Shown: piece after piece, positions 43,625 through 53,811 of the stretch
How the letters are laid out: each line of letters starts with the position of its first letter
Position numbering within the stretch: position 1 is the first letter of the stretch
NCBI RefSeq assembly: GCF_004114915.1
Contig: NZ_CP022219.1
Coordinates: 248,001-312,000 of the forward strand
Length of the DNA stretch: 64,000 bases
Direction of reading: 5' to 3'
DNA from: Bradyrhizobium guangxiense
Lineage (GTDB): Bacteria; Pseudomonadota; Alphaproteobacteria; Rhizobiales; Xanthobacteraceae
Notes under the pieces: model-generated
What the model saw: only the letters and a program-made list of their open reading frames with translations
What the model was told of the DNA's origin: nothing
Databases searched by the model: none
Program-made: the position numbers and the translations under genes

Positions 43625-46600
43625 TCACTCCGCCGCCACCATCTGCTGCGTGCGCCACTGACCGAGCAGGGCGCGCAGCGAGGCCGGCTTCACCGGTTTG
43701 TTGAGCACGGCGATCTTCTCGTCCCGCGCGGCGATCTGCACGGCGGGGCTGCGGTCGGCCGTGATCAGGATCGCGGGGATGCCGTCGCCGAAGCGGCGGC
43801 GGATCTCGCGGATGGCGGCGATGCCGTTGCCGCGATCGAGGGGATAGTCGACCAGGAGGCCGGTGACGCGTCTTCCGGCGGTTTCGATCGCGGCGATCGC
43901 GCCTTCGGGGTCGGCGACCGCGATCACCTCGGCATCCCAGGCCTTCAGCAGCGTGCGCATGCCGTCGAGGATCGCCGCATCATTTTCGATGCAGACGATC
44001 AGCGCGCCCGAGATCGGCGTGCGGGCCAGCGGCGTCGCGGAGGTCACGGCGGCGGTGTGGGTGATCGCCTTCGCCGTCGGCACCGTCACGGAGAACATCG
44101 AGCCGCCGCTCCTGTTGCCGTCGATGGCGATGCAGTGCTTGAGCACGCGTGCCAGGCGCTCGACGATCGAAAGCCCGAGCCCCAGCCCGCGCGCGATCCG
44201 TGCACCCTGCTCAAGGCGGTGGAATTCCTTGAAGATCTCGCCGCGCTTGACCGGCGGGATGCCGACGCCGGTGTCGTAGACGCAGATCTTGAGCGAGGCA
44301 CCGCGGCGGCGACAGCCGACCAGCACGCGGCCGCGCGGGGTATATTTGATCGCGTTCGAGATCAGGTTCTGCAGCAGGCGCCGCAGCAGGAGCCGATCCG
44401 ACTCGACCGGCAGCGAGCAGGGCACGAAGGCGAGCTCGAGGCCCTTGGCGCGGGCGATCGGCGCGAACTCGATCTCCAGCGAGCGCATCAGATCGGCCAT
44501 CTTGAAGCTCGAGATCGAGGTCGTCATCGCGCCGGCGTCCAGCCGCGAGATGTCCAGCAGCGCCCCGAGGATCTCTTCGATCGCCTGCAGCGATTCGTCG
44601 ATGTTCTCGACCAGCCGCGTCTCCTCGCCATTGTGCTGGCGTTCGACCAGGCTCGTGACGTAGAGCCGCGCCGCGTTCAGCGGCTGGAGAATGTCGTGGC
44701 TGGCGGCGGCGAGGAAGCGGGTCTTGGAGATGCTGGCATCTTCCGCCGCGCTCTTGGCCAGGGCCAGCTCGGAATTCAGCCGCGTCAACTCCTCGGTGCG
44801 GTCGCGCACGCGCTTCTCCAGCGAGGCGTTGGCACGCTCCAGCGCTTCCGCTGCTTCGAATGTGGGCGTGACATCGGTGAAGGTGATGACGAAGCCGCCG
44901 CCGGGCATGCGGTTGGTGAGCACTTCGATCACCATGTGGCGTTCCGGCAGGCGTTCGAGATACGGCTCGCTGTCGGTGGGGTAGGCGGCGAGGCGCCGTT
45001 CCAGCACGGCCTCGCGCTCGACCGGATCGTCGGAATCGCTCACGCCGATGAACTCCAGGATCTCGCGCAAGGGCGTGCCGAACTGGACGATATGCGGGGG
45101 AACATTGAGGAGATCGCCGAACTGCCGATTGGAACAGATCAGCTGCAGATCGGCATCGAACACAGCGATGCCCTGGCGCACGTGGTTGAGCGCGGTCTGG
45201 AGGATCTCGCGGTTGAAATGCAGCGCTGCGTGCGAATCGTCGAGCAGCTTGAGTGCGGCCCTGGCCGAGACCGTGCGCTTGCGCAGCAGCAGCGACATCA
45301 CGAGGCGCGAGGAGGCCGCGCCGATCGAGGAGGCGATCAGGTGCTCGGCGTGCTGCAACAGCTCGAAATCGGCGGGGACTCCGGGGTCCAGGCGCACGTT
45401 GCGCCGCGCGGAGAACGCCTCGAAGGAATGCCGCGCGCGGTCCGGTCCAAGATATTGCGCCACCGTGGTCTGAATGTCCTGCACGGTGACGGTGGTGCGC
45501 CAGCGGCGGAAGCTCGGCGAGATCGGCGCGAGCGTATTGGGCACGAACAGATCCGCCTGCAGCAGCTCGATAGACGAGGGCCTTCGCGCCAGCGACAGCA
45601 GCACATAGGTCAGGATGTTGAGCGACAGCGACCAGATCACGCCGTGCATCAAGGGCGGCAGGTCGGCGCCGAACAGCGCCTGCGGCCGCAGCGCCTCGAT
45701 GCCGAACGGGCCGTGCTGGAGCAGCAGGATGCCCGATGTCGAGGAATCCATGAAGCTGGGTATGAACAGCGTGTAGAGCCATACCGCGAAGCCGACCAGC
45801 ATGCCGCCGATCGCGCCGCGCGCGGTCGCGCGCCGCCACAACAGCCCGCCGAAGAAGCTCGGTGCAAGCTGAGCGATGGCGGCAAAAGAGAGCAGGCCGA
45901 TCGCCGCGAGCTGGGTGTTGCCGAGCGCGCGGTAGTAGAAGTAGGCCATCACCATGATGGCGAAGATCGCGAGCCGCCGCGAGCGCAGCAGGAAGTCGCT
46001 GAAATCGGCGCCGCCGGTGCGTCCCTCCGGCCGGCGTTGCAGCACCAGGGGCACCACGAGGTCGTTGGAGACCATGATGGAGAGCGCGACGCATTCGACG
46101 ATCACCATCGCGGTCGCCGCCGACAGGCCGCCGACGAAGATGGCGACGCTGAGCAGTCCCGCACCGCCCTCCATCGGCAGCGCCAGCACGTACATGTCAG
46201 GGTCGGCCGCGCCGAACGGGAAGCTGACGAGGCCAGCGAGCGCGATCGGGATCACGAATAGGTTGATGGCGACGAGGTAGAGCGGGAACAGCCAGCGCGC
46301 GCGGCCGACCTCGGCATCGCTGGAGTTCTCGACCACGCTGACGTGGAACTGGCGCGGCAGCAGCATGATCGCGCAGAGCGACAGCAGCGTCATGGTGAGG
46401 AAATTGCCGATCGACGGCGAATAGTTGATCGTGCGCACCGCCTCCGGCGTCTTCATCGCGCGTTCGATCAGTTCATGCGGCGAGAACATCCAGAAGGTGA
46501 CGAAGATGCCGGCGGCGAGGAAGGCGACCAGCTTGACGATGGATTCGGTCGCGACAGCCAGCATTAGGCCGTGCTGGTGCTCGGTGGCGTCGGTCTGCCG

Positions 46601-47134
46601 CGTGCCGAACAGCACGGCGAAGGCCGCCATCGCCAGCGTCACCATCAGCGCCATGTCGCCGAGGATCGGGATGTGGGAGAAGGCCTGGTCCTCGCTCAGG
46701 ATCGTCTCCAGCGAGGAGGCGACCGCCTTGAGCTGGAGCGCGATGTAGGGTACCGAGCCGATGATCGCGATCAGCGCAACGGTCGCCGCCACCGCCTGGC
46801 TCTTGCCGTAGCGGGCGCCGATGAAGTCGGCGATCGAGGTGATGTTGTGGGCTTTCGCCAGCTGGATCACGCGGCGCAAGACGCCGGCCCCTAACCCGAT
46901 CATCAGGATCGGGCCGACATAGATGGCGAGGAAGTCGGTCGAGGTGCGGGTGGCGAAGCCGACCGAGCCGAAGAAGGTCCACGAGGTGCAGTAGATCGCC
47001 AGCGACAGCGGATAGATCAGCCCGGAGGCCCGGCCGCGCCCGGCCGGCGAGCGGCGGTCGCCGTGACTCGCCACCAGGAACAGGAAGCCGATATAGCCGA
47101 AGGCGGCGGCGATCACGCCCCAATCGTGCAGCAT
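43625..47134 (-). CDS. Hybrid histidine kinase with sodium/solute-symporter domain (CrbS-like)
   Basis: A 1169-residue protein from the ATG at 47134 (an ATG at 47179, after AGGGAAA, would add 15). Residues 1 to about 520 are an SLC5/SSS-type 13-helix domain (YCTSWTFFGSVGFA, ISNDL-like IMVSNDLVVPL), then a PAS region (about 665-755) and a coiled coil. HisKA follows with His813 in RFLAAASHDILQPLNAARLY, then HATPase (QNLISNAIKYTP, DTGVGIP) and a C-terminal receiver with Asp1096 in LLVDYPLDRG. CrbS/CbrA-type kinases of this layout sense carbon sources such as acetate. Confidence 0.95.
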   Translation of the reverse strand: MLHDWGVIAAAFGYIGFLFLVASHGDRRSPAGRGRASGLIYPLSLAIYCTSWTFFGSVGFATRTSTDFLAIYVGPILMIGLGAGVLRRVIQLAKAHNITSIADFIGARYGKSQAVAATVALIAIIGSVPYIALQLKAVASSLETILSEDQAFSHIPILGDMALMVTLAMAAFAVLFGTRQTDATEHQHGLMLAVATESIVKLVAFLAAGIFVTFWMFSPHELIERAMKTPEAVRTINYSPSIGNFLTMTLLSLCAIMLLPRQFHVSVVENSSDAEVGRARWLFPLYLVAINLFVIPIALAGLVSFPFGAADPDMYVLALPMEGGAGLLSVAIFVGGLSAATAMVIVECVALSIMVSNDLVVPLVLQRRPEGRTGGADFSDFLLRSRRLAIFAIMVMAYFYYRALGNTQLAAIGLLSFAAIAQLAPSFFGGLLWRRATARGAIGGMLVGFAVWLYTLFIPSFMDSSTSGILLLQHGPFGIEALRPQALFGADLPPLMHGVIWSLSLNILTYVLLSLARRPSSIELLQADLFVPNTLAPISPSFRRWRTTVTVQDIQTTVAQYLGPDRARHSFEAFSARRNVRLDPGVPADFELLQHAEHLIASSIGAASSRLVMSLLLRKRTVSARAALKLLDDSHAALHFNREILQTALNHVRQGIAVFDADLQLICSNRQFGDLLNVPPHIVQFGTPLREILEFIGVSDSDDPVEREAVLERRLAAYPTDSEPYLERLPERHMVIEVLTNRMPGGGFVITFTDVTPTFEAAEALERANASLEKRVRDRTEELTRLNSELALAKSAAEDASISKTRFLAAASHDILQPLNAARLYVTSLVERQHNGEETRLVENIDESLQAIEEILGALLDISRLDAGAMTTSISSFKMADLMRSLEIEFAPIARAKGLELAFVPCSLPVESDRLLLRRLLQNLISNAIKYTPRGRVLVGCRRRGASLKICVYDTGVGIPPVKRGEIFKEFHRLEQGARIARGLGLGLSIVERLARVLKHCIAIDGNRSGGSMFSVTVPTAKAITHTAAVTSATPLARTPISGALIVCIENDAAILDGMRTLLKAWDAEVIAVADPEGAIAAIETAGRRVTGLLVDYPLDRGNGIAAIREIRRRFGDGIPAILITADRSPAVQIAARDEKIAVLNKPVKPASLRALLGQWRTQQMVAAE

Positions 47135-47318
47135 GGGAAACGCGCTTCTTGAAAGGGCGCCGGCGGCGCCCAAGCTCATTTTCCCTGCAAACCTAGCGCG
47201 TTGGAGCGGGCGAGGCGACTGCGAAATGCCAGGAAGGGCCGGGAACTGCGGTTATCGTGAAGCCGTAGGGCGGGCTGCCGGCTCTCAACCTCGCCCTCTG
47301 GGGGAAGGTAAGACAGAC

Positions 47319-48548
47319 CTATTCCGCCGCCAGCGACTTCGCGCGCAGCGGCAGGCCGAGACGGTCCCACACCTGCAGCAGGGCTTCGGCGAGCTGATCG
47401 ATCAGGCCGTCGTCGTGATAGGGCGAGGGCGTGATGCGCAGCCGCTCGCTGCCCTTGGCGACCGTCGGATAGTTGATCGGCTGGATATAGATGCCGTGCT
47501 CTTCGAGCAGCAGATCGGACGCCTGCTTGCACTTCTCGGGATCGCCGACGAATAGCGGTACGATGTGGGTGTCGCTCGACATCACGGGCAGGCCGGCGGC
47601 GTTGAGGATCGCCTTGACGCGGGCCGCGCGGTCCTGGTGGCGCTCGCGCTCCCAGCTCGAGGGCTTCAGATGCTTGATCGCAGCGGTCGCGGCCGAGCAG
47701 ATCGCCGGCGGCAGCGCGGTGGTGAAGATGAAGCCCGGCGCATAGGAGCGCACGGCATCGATGATCTGGCCGTTGGCGGCGATGTAGCCGCCGAGGCAGC
47801 CGAACGCTTTCGCCAGCGTGCCTTCCAGCACGTCGATGCGGTGCATGACACCGTCACGCTCGGCGATGCCGCCGCCGCGCGGGCCGTACATGCCGACGGC
47901 GTGGACCTCATCGACATAGGTCATCGCGCCGTACTTCTCGGCGAGATCGCAGATCTTGGCGAGCGGGGCGACGTCGCCGTCCATGGAATAGAGGCTCTCG
48001 CAGACGATCAGCTTCGGCCGGTTCGGGTCGGCTGCCTTCAGCAGCTCCTCGAGATGCGCCAGGTCGTTGTGGCGGAACACGACCCGCTCGCAGCCCGACT
48101 GGCGGATGCCCTCGATCATCGAATTGTGGTTGAGCTCGTCCGACAGGATCAGACAGTTCGGAATGAGCTTTGCGATGGTCGGGATGCCGGTCTGGTTCGA
48201 GACATAGCCCGAGGTGAACAGCAAGGCGGCTTCCTTGCCATGGAGATCGGCGAGCTCGGCCTCGAGCTGTACCAGAGGATGATGCGTGCCGGCGATGTTG
48301 CGGGTGCCGCCGGCACCGGTGCCGACGCGGGTTGCGGTCTCGACCATGGCGCCGACCACCTTCGGATGCTGGCCCATGCCGAGATAATCGTTGGAGCACC
48401 AGATCACGACGTCGCGCTTGCCCTTGGGCGAGTGCCAGACCGCGTGCGGGAATCGGCCGGCCGTGCGCTCGAGGTCGGCGAACACGCGGTAGCGTCGTTC
48501 GGCATGGAGACGATCGAGGGCGGAATCGAAGAACTGGTTGTAATCCAT
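47319..48548 (-). CDS. hemA: 5-aminolevulinate synthase
   Basis: A 409-residue PLP enzyme that condenses glycine and succinyl-CoA to ALA, the first haem step in alphaproteobacteria. The PLP lysine is Lys247 in [16 protein letters not shown]. Other motifs are [46 protein letters not shown], and [15 protein letters not shown] with the pyridine-nitrogen Asp. The start [11 protein letters not shown] at 48548 fits the family. A FixK-type site 136 bp upstream suggests induction at low oxygen, consistent with what is known for B. japonicum hemA. Confidence 0.97.
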   Translation of the reverse strand: MDYNQFFDSALDRLHAERRYRVFADLERTAGRFPHAVWHSPKGKRDVVIWCSNDYLGMGQHPKVVGAMVETATRVGTGAGGTRNIAGTHHPLVQLEAELADLHGKEAALLFTSGYVSNQTGIPTIAKLIPNCLILSDELNHNSMIEGIRQSGCERVVFRHNDLAHLEELLKAADPNRPKLIVCESLYSMDGDVAPLAKICDLAEKYGAMTYVDEVHAVGMYGPRGGGIAERDGVMHRIDVLEGTLAKAFGCLGGYIAANGQIIDAVRSYAPGFIFTTALPPAICSAATAAIKHLKPSSWERERHQDRAARVKAILNAAGLPVMSSDTHIVPLFVGDPEKCKQASDLLLEEHGIYIQPINYPTVAKGSERLRITPSPYHDDGLIDQLAEALLQVWDRLGLPLRAKSLAAE

Positions 48549-48867
48549 CGGCAAAACCTGCAACGGAACCCGGCCACGGCGGCCACTCGGTTTTAGAGCT
48601 TTTCCAGCTCCAATGTCTATGCGCCAGCACACATTTGTGGCGGGGCGCGCGGGGATCTTGATAGCGTCGTCTCGTCGGCGATAGTTGATGTGGATCAAAC
48701 GCCTAACACTGGCCTGCCGGCGCGGACCGGGTCTTCCGGGAAAGCACGGGACCGTTGCCGCCGGCTTGGGCATTTTGTCCATGGGCCGGCTGCGTCCATG
48801 ATGGCTGAGCCGGTCGCGTCCACGGGGCGCTGATCGGCGCCCGCCCGCTCATGCGAAAGGACGCCCG
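48549..48867. other. 319-bp divergent region between hemA and aroQ
   Basis: No supported ORF. It holds the FixK-type palindrome at 48685-48698 and should contain both promoters. A reading frame into hemA upstream of 48548 exists but has no family similarity. Confidence 0.6.
48685..48698. promoter_or_regulatory. FixK/FNR-type box upstream of hemA
   Basis: TTGATGTGGATCAA is a perfect TTGAT-N4-ATCAA FNR/FixK palindrome. It is 136 bp from the hemA ATG and 169 bp from that of aroQ. Oxygen control of hemA by FixK-type regulators in B. japonicum is known. This site matches that expectation. Confidence 0.85.
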
Positions 48868-49299
48868 ATGAAACGTGTCATGATCCTCAACGGTCCCAAT
48901 CTCAACATGCTCGGCATCCGAGAGCCGCACATCTACGGCACGACGACGCTCGCGGAGGTCAATGCGGGCTGCGAGGACGTGGCGGCCAAGCTCGGCCTCA
49001 AACTCGCCTTCCATCAGTCCAACCACGAAGGCGTTCTCGTCGATCTCATTCAGTCGGCGCGGCAGGATGCCGACGCCATCATCATCAATCCGGCCGGCTT
49101 TTCCTTCACCTCGGTCGCGATCATGGATGCGATCAAGACGTTCGAAGGGCCGGTGCTGGAAGTCCACATCTCCAACATCCACGCCCGCGACGAATATCAC
49201 CGCCACTCCAAGATCTCGTTCGTGGCGACCGGGGTGATCTGCGGCCTCGGCCCGTTCGGCTACATCGCCGCGCTGCACGCGATCGCGAATATGAAGTGA
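48868..49299 (+). CDS. aroQ: 3-dehydroquinate dehydratase, type II
   Basis: A 143-residue type II dehydroquinase, the third shikimate-pathway step. Family marks are MILNGPNLNMLGIREPHIYGTTTL, with the catalytic Tyr23 and flanking arginine, FHQSNHEGVLVDLIQ, INPAGFSFTSVA and EVHISNIHARDEYHRHS with His100. The length is usual. It diverges from hemA. In Bradyrhizobium it usually precedes accB/accC, but here an MBL hydrolase follows on the other strand. Confidence 0.96.
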   Translation: MKRVMILNGPNLNMLGIREPHIYGTTTLAEVNAGCEDVAAKLGLKLAFHQSNHEGVLVDLIQSARQDADAIIINPAGFSFTSVAIMDAIKTFEGPVLEVHISNIHARDEYHRHSKISFVATGVICGLGPFGYIAALHAIANMK

Positions 49300-49302
49300 G
49301 GT

Positions 49303-49333
49303 CTGCTCCCTCGCCCCGCTTGCGGGAGAGGTG
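49303..49333. repeat. Short hairpin repeat, family E copy 1
   Basis: CTCGCCCCGCTTGCGGGAGAGGTGAAG contains the CCCGC / GCGGG hairpin also seen in 59326-59349 (CTCTCCCCGC-AA-GCGGGGAGAG). It sits between convergent genes aroQ and the MBL hydrolase and may terminate both. Confidence 0.6.
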
Positions 49334-49342
49334 AAGAAAGAC

Positions 49343-50416
49343 TCACGTCGTCCTGAACTGCAGCACGCCGTCCTTCGTCTCCGCGGTCAGCCGGCCTTCG
49401 ACGATCATGTAGTTGACGTGGGCGACCAGTTCGCCGGCGGCAAAGCCCATCTGGTGTTCGTCGAGCACGTGCTTGTTGAACACGACGGGGACCAATGCGC
49501 GCGAGGTCTGCGGCACCTCGCGGCAGGCTTCCGCGATCAGGCGGCAGCGCTCCTCATGGTGGTCGGCGAGCTGCTTGATGCGGGTCTTGAGACCGTAGAA
49601 CGGCACGCCGTGGCCCGGCAGCACCAGCAGGTCATAAGGCAGCGTCGTGGTAAGGCTGGCGAGCGAGGCCAGATATTCGCCGAGCGAATTCTGGTCGGGC
49701 TCGACCGCCCACACGCTGACATTCGGCGAGATCTTGCTCAGCACCTGGTCGGCCGAGAGGAACAGCTTGTCGTCGGCGCAATACAGCATCACCTGGTCGA
49801 GCGCGTGTCCGCCGCCGGTGAGCACCTTGAAGCGGCGCGCGCCGATCACGACCTCGTCGCCATGGCAGATGCGGCGGTAGGAGGGCGGCAGCACCGAGAC
49901 GCGTTTGAGATAGTCCTGGCCGCGGCCGAGCAGTTTCTCGGTCAGCGATTCGTCCATGCCGTGGCGGCGGAAGAACAGCCGTTGTGCCTCCTTCCGCTCC
50001 TCAGTGCCACGGTTCTGGTGATAGACCGATTGCAGATATTCGACCTGCGACATCACCAGCGGGCAGTTGAAGCGCTCGACGATCCAGCCCGCAAGCCCGA
50101 CATGGTCGGGGTGGGAGTGGGTCACGATCAGGCGCGTGATGTTGATGCCCTTCAGTGGTCCGTCGAACAGCCTGGTCCAGGCCTCGATGGTCTCCTCGTT
50201 GCCGAAGCCGGTGTCCACCATCGCATAGCCGTCGCCGTCGGCGAGCAGATAGATGTTCACATGGTTGAGGCGGAACGGCAGCTTCAGCCGCGCCCACAGC
50301 ACGCCAGGCCTGATCTCGACGATCTCGTCGTGGCCGGGATGCTGTTCCCAGGGGTAGCGCAGGGCCTCGGCCGAGGACTGGGCCGAGGACGGCACGGTGT
50401 CGGTTTTTGAGCTCAT
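49343..50416 (-). CDS. Metallo-beta-lactamase-fold hydrolase
   Basis: A 357-residue MBL-fold protein. The metal motif is IVTHSHPDHVGLAGWIVERF (HxHxDH). Upstream is DGYAMVDTGFGNEETIEAW, then GGGHALDQVMLYCADDKLFLSADQVL with later ligands and ALVPVVFNKHVLDEHQMGFAAGELVAHVNYMIVEGRL at the C-terminus. The end domain resembles the LACTB2-like winged extension used by thioesterase or RNase relatives. No substrate is evident. It stands alone between convergent aroQ and a chemoreceptor. Confidence 0.9.
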   Translation of the reverse strand: MSSKTDTVPSSAQSSAEALRYPWEQHPGHDEIVEIRPGVLWARLKLPFRLNHVNIYLLADGDGYAMVDTGFGNEETIEAWTRLFDGPLKGINITRLIVTHSHPDHVGLAGWIVERFNCPLVMSQVEYLQSVYHQNRGTEERKEAQRLFFRRHGMDESLTEKLLGRGQDYLKRVSVLPPSYRRICHGDEVVIGARRFKVLTGGGHALDQVMLYCADDKLFLSADQVLSKISPNVSVWAVEPDQNSLGEYLASLASLTTTLPYDLLVLPGHGVPFYGLKTRIKQLADHHEERCRLIAEACREVPQTSRALVPVVFNKHVLDEHQMGFAAGELVAHVNYMIVEGRLTAETKDGVLQFRTT

Positions 50417-50503
50417 GTTACCGGCTTAAACCCAGCGCGCGCGGGGCGCCAGCCGAAAAAGAACGCCGGGCCGGCCCGCATAGCGGTCATTCCGGGCAGT
50501 TTT

Positions 50504-50542
50504 CCGTAGCCCGGATGGAGCGCAGCGCAATCCGGGCTACGG
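50504..50542. repeat. Palindromic intergenic repeat, family D
   Basis: Perfect 13-bp arms CCGTAGCCCGGAT (50504-50516) and ATCCGGGCTACGG (50530-50542) flank GGAGCGCAGCGCA. The repeat is REP-like and of a type common in many proteobacterial genomes. It lies between the MBL hydrolase and chemoreceptor. Confidence 0.8.
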
Positions 50543-50552
50543 GAGAGCGTGC

Positions 50553-52697
50553 TTACGCAGCCCGCATGTTGTTGAGGAACGCGTCAATCTCCCCGCGCAG
50601 CATGTCGGCTTCGCGCCGCAGCGCGTCGGAGGCGCCCAGCACCTCGCTTGCCGCCGCGCCGGCTTCGGCAGAGGCGGTGGAGACGCCGACGATGTTGCTG
50701 GAGACTTCGCTGGTGCCACCGGCCGCATGCTGGATGTTGCGGGCGATCTCGCGGGTGGCGGCGCCCTGTTCCTCGACCGCGGCCGCGATCGTGGTGGTGA
50801 CGTCGTTGATCTCGCCGATGATCCGGCCGATGCCCTGGATGGCGCCGACCGCCGACGTCGTGATGTCCTGCATGCTGGCGATCTGGGTGCGGATTTCCTC
50901 CGTCGCCTTGGCGGTCTGGCTCGCGAGGCTCTTCACCTCGGAGGCAACCACCGCGAAGCCGCGGCCGGCTTCGCCCGCGCGCGCCGCCTCGATGGTGGCG
51001 TTGAGCGCGAGCAGGTTGGTCTGCGAGGCGATGGTCTGGATCAGATCGACCACGACGCTGATGCGGCTCCCGCTGTCGGCGGGGCTCTGTACGGTGGTGT
51101 CGGTAGCGCCGGCTTCGTCGACGGCCTTCTTGGCGATTGCGGCCGAGGTGACGACCTGCTTGCTGATCTCCTCGATCGAGGACGACAGCTGCTCGGTGCC
51201 CGACGACACGGTCTGCACGTTGACCGAGGTCTCCTCGGCGGCGGAGGCGACCGCGTTGACCAGCGCGTTGGACTGGTCGGCGGTGGTCGACATGCTCTGC
51301 GCGGTCGACTGCATCGAATTGGCCGACTGCGCCAGATTGTCGAGCGCGGCGCGCACCGTGTTCTCGAATTCGGCGATCTTCGCTTCCATGCGCGCGGCCC
51401 GCTCGGCCTTGGCGACACGGTCCTTGTCCTGCTCGGCGGCGAGTGCCCGGGCCTCGATCATGCTGTCGCGGAACACGGTCAGCGTTTCCTTCATCACGCC
51501 GATCTCGTCGTTCTGCCGGGAGCGGACGATCTCGGTGTCGAGGTCGCCGGCCGACAGCAGCTGCATGGCGCGCTGAAGCTCGCGGATGCGGCGCAGGATG
51601 TTGCGGCCGACATAGAGCCAGACGAACAGCGCCGAGCCGACCAGCATCAAGCCTCCGAGGGCCAGCATCACGGTCGTCGCGAGCGAGGTCTCCTGCTGTG
51701 CCTGGGAGGTCGAGGCGTTGGTCTCCTTCTGCACGCCGTCGACGAGCTGCTGCACGCTGATGCCGAGGCCGACATTGAGCTTGCGGGTCTCGTCCAGGAT
51801 GGTCTGGCCGTAGTCGACGGCGTCGAGCTCCTTCTCACGCAGATTGAATACGCCGGTCTTGCCGACGCCCAGCGCAAGCAGCTTCTCCGCCGTCTCGCGC
51901 AGCATCTTGTTGCCCTGATTGTCCGGCAGCAGGTCGAGGTTCGACCGCAGGCGGCCCTGTGCCGTCTTGAATTCCTTCTGGATGTCGTCGAGCTTGTCGC
52001 TCGTGCTCGCCGACAGCGCCGCGCTCATGTCGGCGGCGGCGAGGTTGCCGCTGGCGACGACGTTGCCGAGCTGCCCGACGGTCTGTGCGGCGTCGCTGGC
52101 ATCTGCGGTGGACAAATCGGCCGAGCCGAGAATGGCGTTGACCCGGGTCTGTGCGTCGAGCATCGCCGGACTTGCGGCGCCGACGAAGGCGCTCTGCGCG
52201 TTGCGCAACGCATCATACTGCTTCTCGTGAAGAGCGGCGATATCGAGCCGTTCGCGGGCGGCCTTGGCCAGGCTCTGGGCCGCCTCGTTGATGCTCTTCA
52301 TGGTGTCGCTGAGGCCGGAGACGACGGACTTGTCGCCGCCGAGCTGAATGATCTCGGTGAGCTTCTGCTGGGTCTGCTCCTGCAATTCCCTGAGCTTCTT
52401 GGTGCGCTCGGTCAGGGCGTCCTCGCTTTGCGCCGCGAGCAGGGCCGGTCCCTGTGCCGCCAGGCTCGCACTCAGTGCTGACAATTGGAGGCTGGCGGCG
52501 AGGCGCGGAATGTCCCGCCCGCTGAGTTCGGTCATGCGTCCGCCGAGATTCTGCAGCGCCAGGCCCGCGCCGGCCGCGATCACGAGGCCCATGCCCGCGA
52601 TCACCGCAAAGGCTGCGAACAGGCTGCCGCGCACGCCCCATGTCGGCATTTTGAAACGAGGCCGCAGTCGGCCGCCAAGGCTGAGACGGATCGCCAT
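50553..52697 (-). CDS. Methyl-accepting chemotaxis protein
   Basis: A 714-residue chemoreceptor; the ATG at 52697 follows GGGGGAAT. TM1 is about 24-46 ([24 protein letters not shown]). A large all-helical periplasmic sensor of about 290 residues follows, TM2 about 345-368, HAMP about 370-422, then the coiled-coil signalling domain with the highly conserved tip [32 protein letters not shown]. There is no C-terminal CheR pentapeptide. The ligand is unknown. The long helical-bundle sensor resembles helical-bundle receptors. Confidence 0.95.
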   Translation of the reverse strand: MAIRLSLGGRLRPRFKMPTWGVRGSLFAAFAVIAGMGLVIAAGAGLALQNLGGRMTELSGRDIPRLAASLQLSALSASLAAQGPALLAAQSEDALTERTKKLRELQEQTQQKLTEIIQLGGDKSVVSGLSDTMKSINEAAQSLAKAARERLDIAALHEKQYDALRNAQSAFVGAASPAMLDAQTRVNAILGSADLSTADASDAAQTVGQLGNVVASGNLAAADMSAALSASTSDKLDDIQKEFKTAQGRLRSNLDLLPDNQGNKMLRETAEKLLALGVGKTGVFNLREKELDAVDYGQTILDETRKLNVGLGISVQQLVDGVQKETNASTSQAQQETSLATTVMLALGGLMLVGSALFVWLYVGRNILRRIRELQRAMQLLSAGDLDTEIVRSRQNDEIGVMKETLTVFRDSMIEARALAAEQDKDRVAKAERAARMEAKIAEFENTVRAALDNLAQSANSMQSTAQSMSTTADQSNALVNAVASAAEETSVNVQTVSSGTEQLSSSIEEISKQVVTSAAIAKKAVDEAGATDTTVQSPADSGSRISVVVDLIQTIASQTNLLALNATIEAARAGEAGRGFAVVASEVKSLASQTAKATEEIRTQIASMQDITTSAVGAIQGIGRIIGEINDVTTTIAAAVEEQGAATREIARNIQHAAGGTSEVSSNIVGVSTASAEAGAAASEVLGASDALRREADMLRGEIDAFLNNMRAA

Positions 52698-52809
52698 TGA
52701 AATTCCCCCAACGTTCTTGCTTCTCTTTGTGGCCGGCAGTATCGGCACGGCCGGTTAAAAATTCGCAATCTCAGCAAACGCTTGCGCGTTCCGCGGGGCG
52801 AAAAAAGAA

Positions 52810-52831
52810 GGGCCGGCGAAGTCGCCGGCCC
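52810..52831 (-). terminator. Terminator of the Omp31-like gene
   Basis: The stem GGGCCGGCG / CGCCGGCCC (52810-52818 / 52823-52831) is followed on the minus strand by TTCTTTTTTCG. It lies about 30 bp after the porin stop. Confidence 0.85.
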
Positions 52832-52859
52832 TCTGTCATGGTAAAGTTGCGGTAACCGA

Positions 52860-53585
52860 TCAGTAGCGCGCGACGGCCGGGCTTGCCCAGTTGAAGCGGT
52901 AGTTGACGCCCGCCTTGATGGTGTGGTCGTCGGTGGTGAAGTTGCCGGTGCCGGCCAGCGGGCCCGCGGTGAAGTGCGCATCGCCGAAATTGTAGTACTG
53001 GTACTCGGCCTTGGCCGACCAATTGGGGGCGAACATATATTCGAGGCCGGCGCCGACGGTGTAGCCGTTGCGGTGATCGCCATCGATGATGAAGCCGGTC
53101 GGTACGCCGCCGACCGTCACCTTCTCGTTGTTGTCCGAATAGGCGTAGCCGCCCTTCACATAGACCAGACCGGGGCCCCAGGTGTAGCCGACGCGGCCGG
53201 TGATCGAGCCGAGGCCGCGCTGATCGTTGGTATAGGCGACGCCGCCCGGAAACACCGCACCGACGCTGCCGGAGAGCCAGGAATACTGGCCCTCGACGCC
53301 GACCACGAAGTTCGGGTTGAGCTGCCAGTCCGCACCGACCTGCACGCCGCCGAGGAAACGGCCGTTGCCGTTATTGCCGGTGGAGAGGCCGCTGAAATTG
53401 TTGTCGCTGGAGAATGCGCCGCCGACATGGCCGCCGACATAGAAACCGGTCCAGTTGTAGATCGGCGCGGCATAGGCCGGCGCAGGCGTCTTGTAATAGT
53501 TGCGGTTGCCGAGATCGGCGCCGCCCGCCGGTGCAGCCGCGCCCATCGCGAGCAGCGCCACGGTCGCAAAAAGAATCTTCTTCAT
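52860..53585 (-). CDS. Omp25/Omp31-like outer-membrane protein
   Basis: A 241-residue beta-barrel protein. A signal peptide MKKILFATVALLAMGAAAPAGGA precedes mature ADLGNRNYYKTPAPAY. IYNWTGFYVGGHVGGAFS is the family-defining first strand of the rhizobial/Brucella Omp25/31 group. Alternating strands such as FVVGVEGQYSWLSGSVG and WSAKAEYQYYNFGDAHF follow, and the protein ends in an aromatic-rich strand TIKAGVNYRFNW before PAVARY. The start with GGAG 9 nt upstream is preferred over 53603. It is a surface structural porin. Confidence 0.95.
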   Translation of the reverse strand: MKKILFATVALLAMGAAAPAGGADLGNRNYYKTPAPAYAAPIYNWTGFYVGGHVGGAFSSDNNFSGLSTGNNGNGRFLGGVQVGADWQLNPNFVVGVEGQYSWLSGSVGAVFPGGVAYTNDQRGLGSITGRVGYTWGPGLVYVKGGYAYSDNNEKVTVGGVPTGFIIDGDHRNGYTVGAGLEYMFAPNWSAKAEYQYYNFGDAHFTAGPLAGTGNFTTDDHTIKAGVNYRFNWASPAVARY

Positions 53586-53811
53586 CGTCTTGAACTCCAA
53601 CACGTAAGGTCCCCGGCTGGCGCGCTCTTTCGCGCCGTCGTTGGTTTTGCAGATAGCTCGCTTTTGACGAAAATGCTGTCACATCCGTGGCACAGCGAGA
53701 CCCAACCTAACTTATTGGGCGGCAATTGGTTTTCGTGCTTAATGCCGGCTTAAGAAATGCTGAAGGATGGCTTAACGCCGCAGCTCCGCGGTAAGTTCTG
53801 TGCGTTCTTCG

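Noticed and set aside
43343..46261. 972-codon plus-strand frame across the symporter-type kinase
   Set aside because: It is antisense to a clear 1169-residue kinase; the composition (His, Arg, Glu, Asp, Gly rich) is the usual mirror of a high-GC gene.
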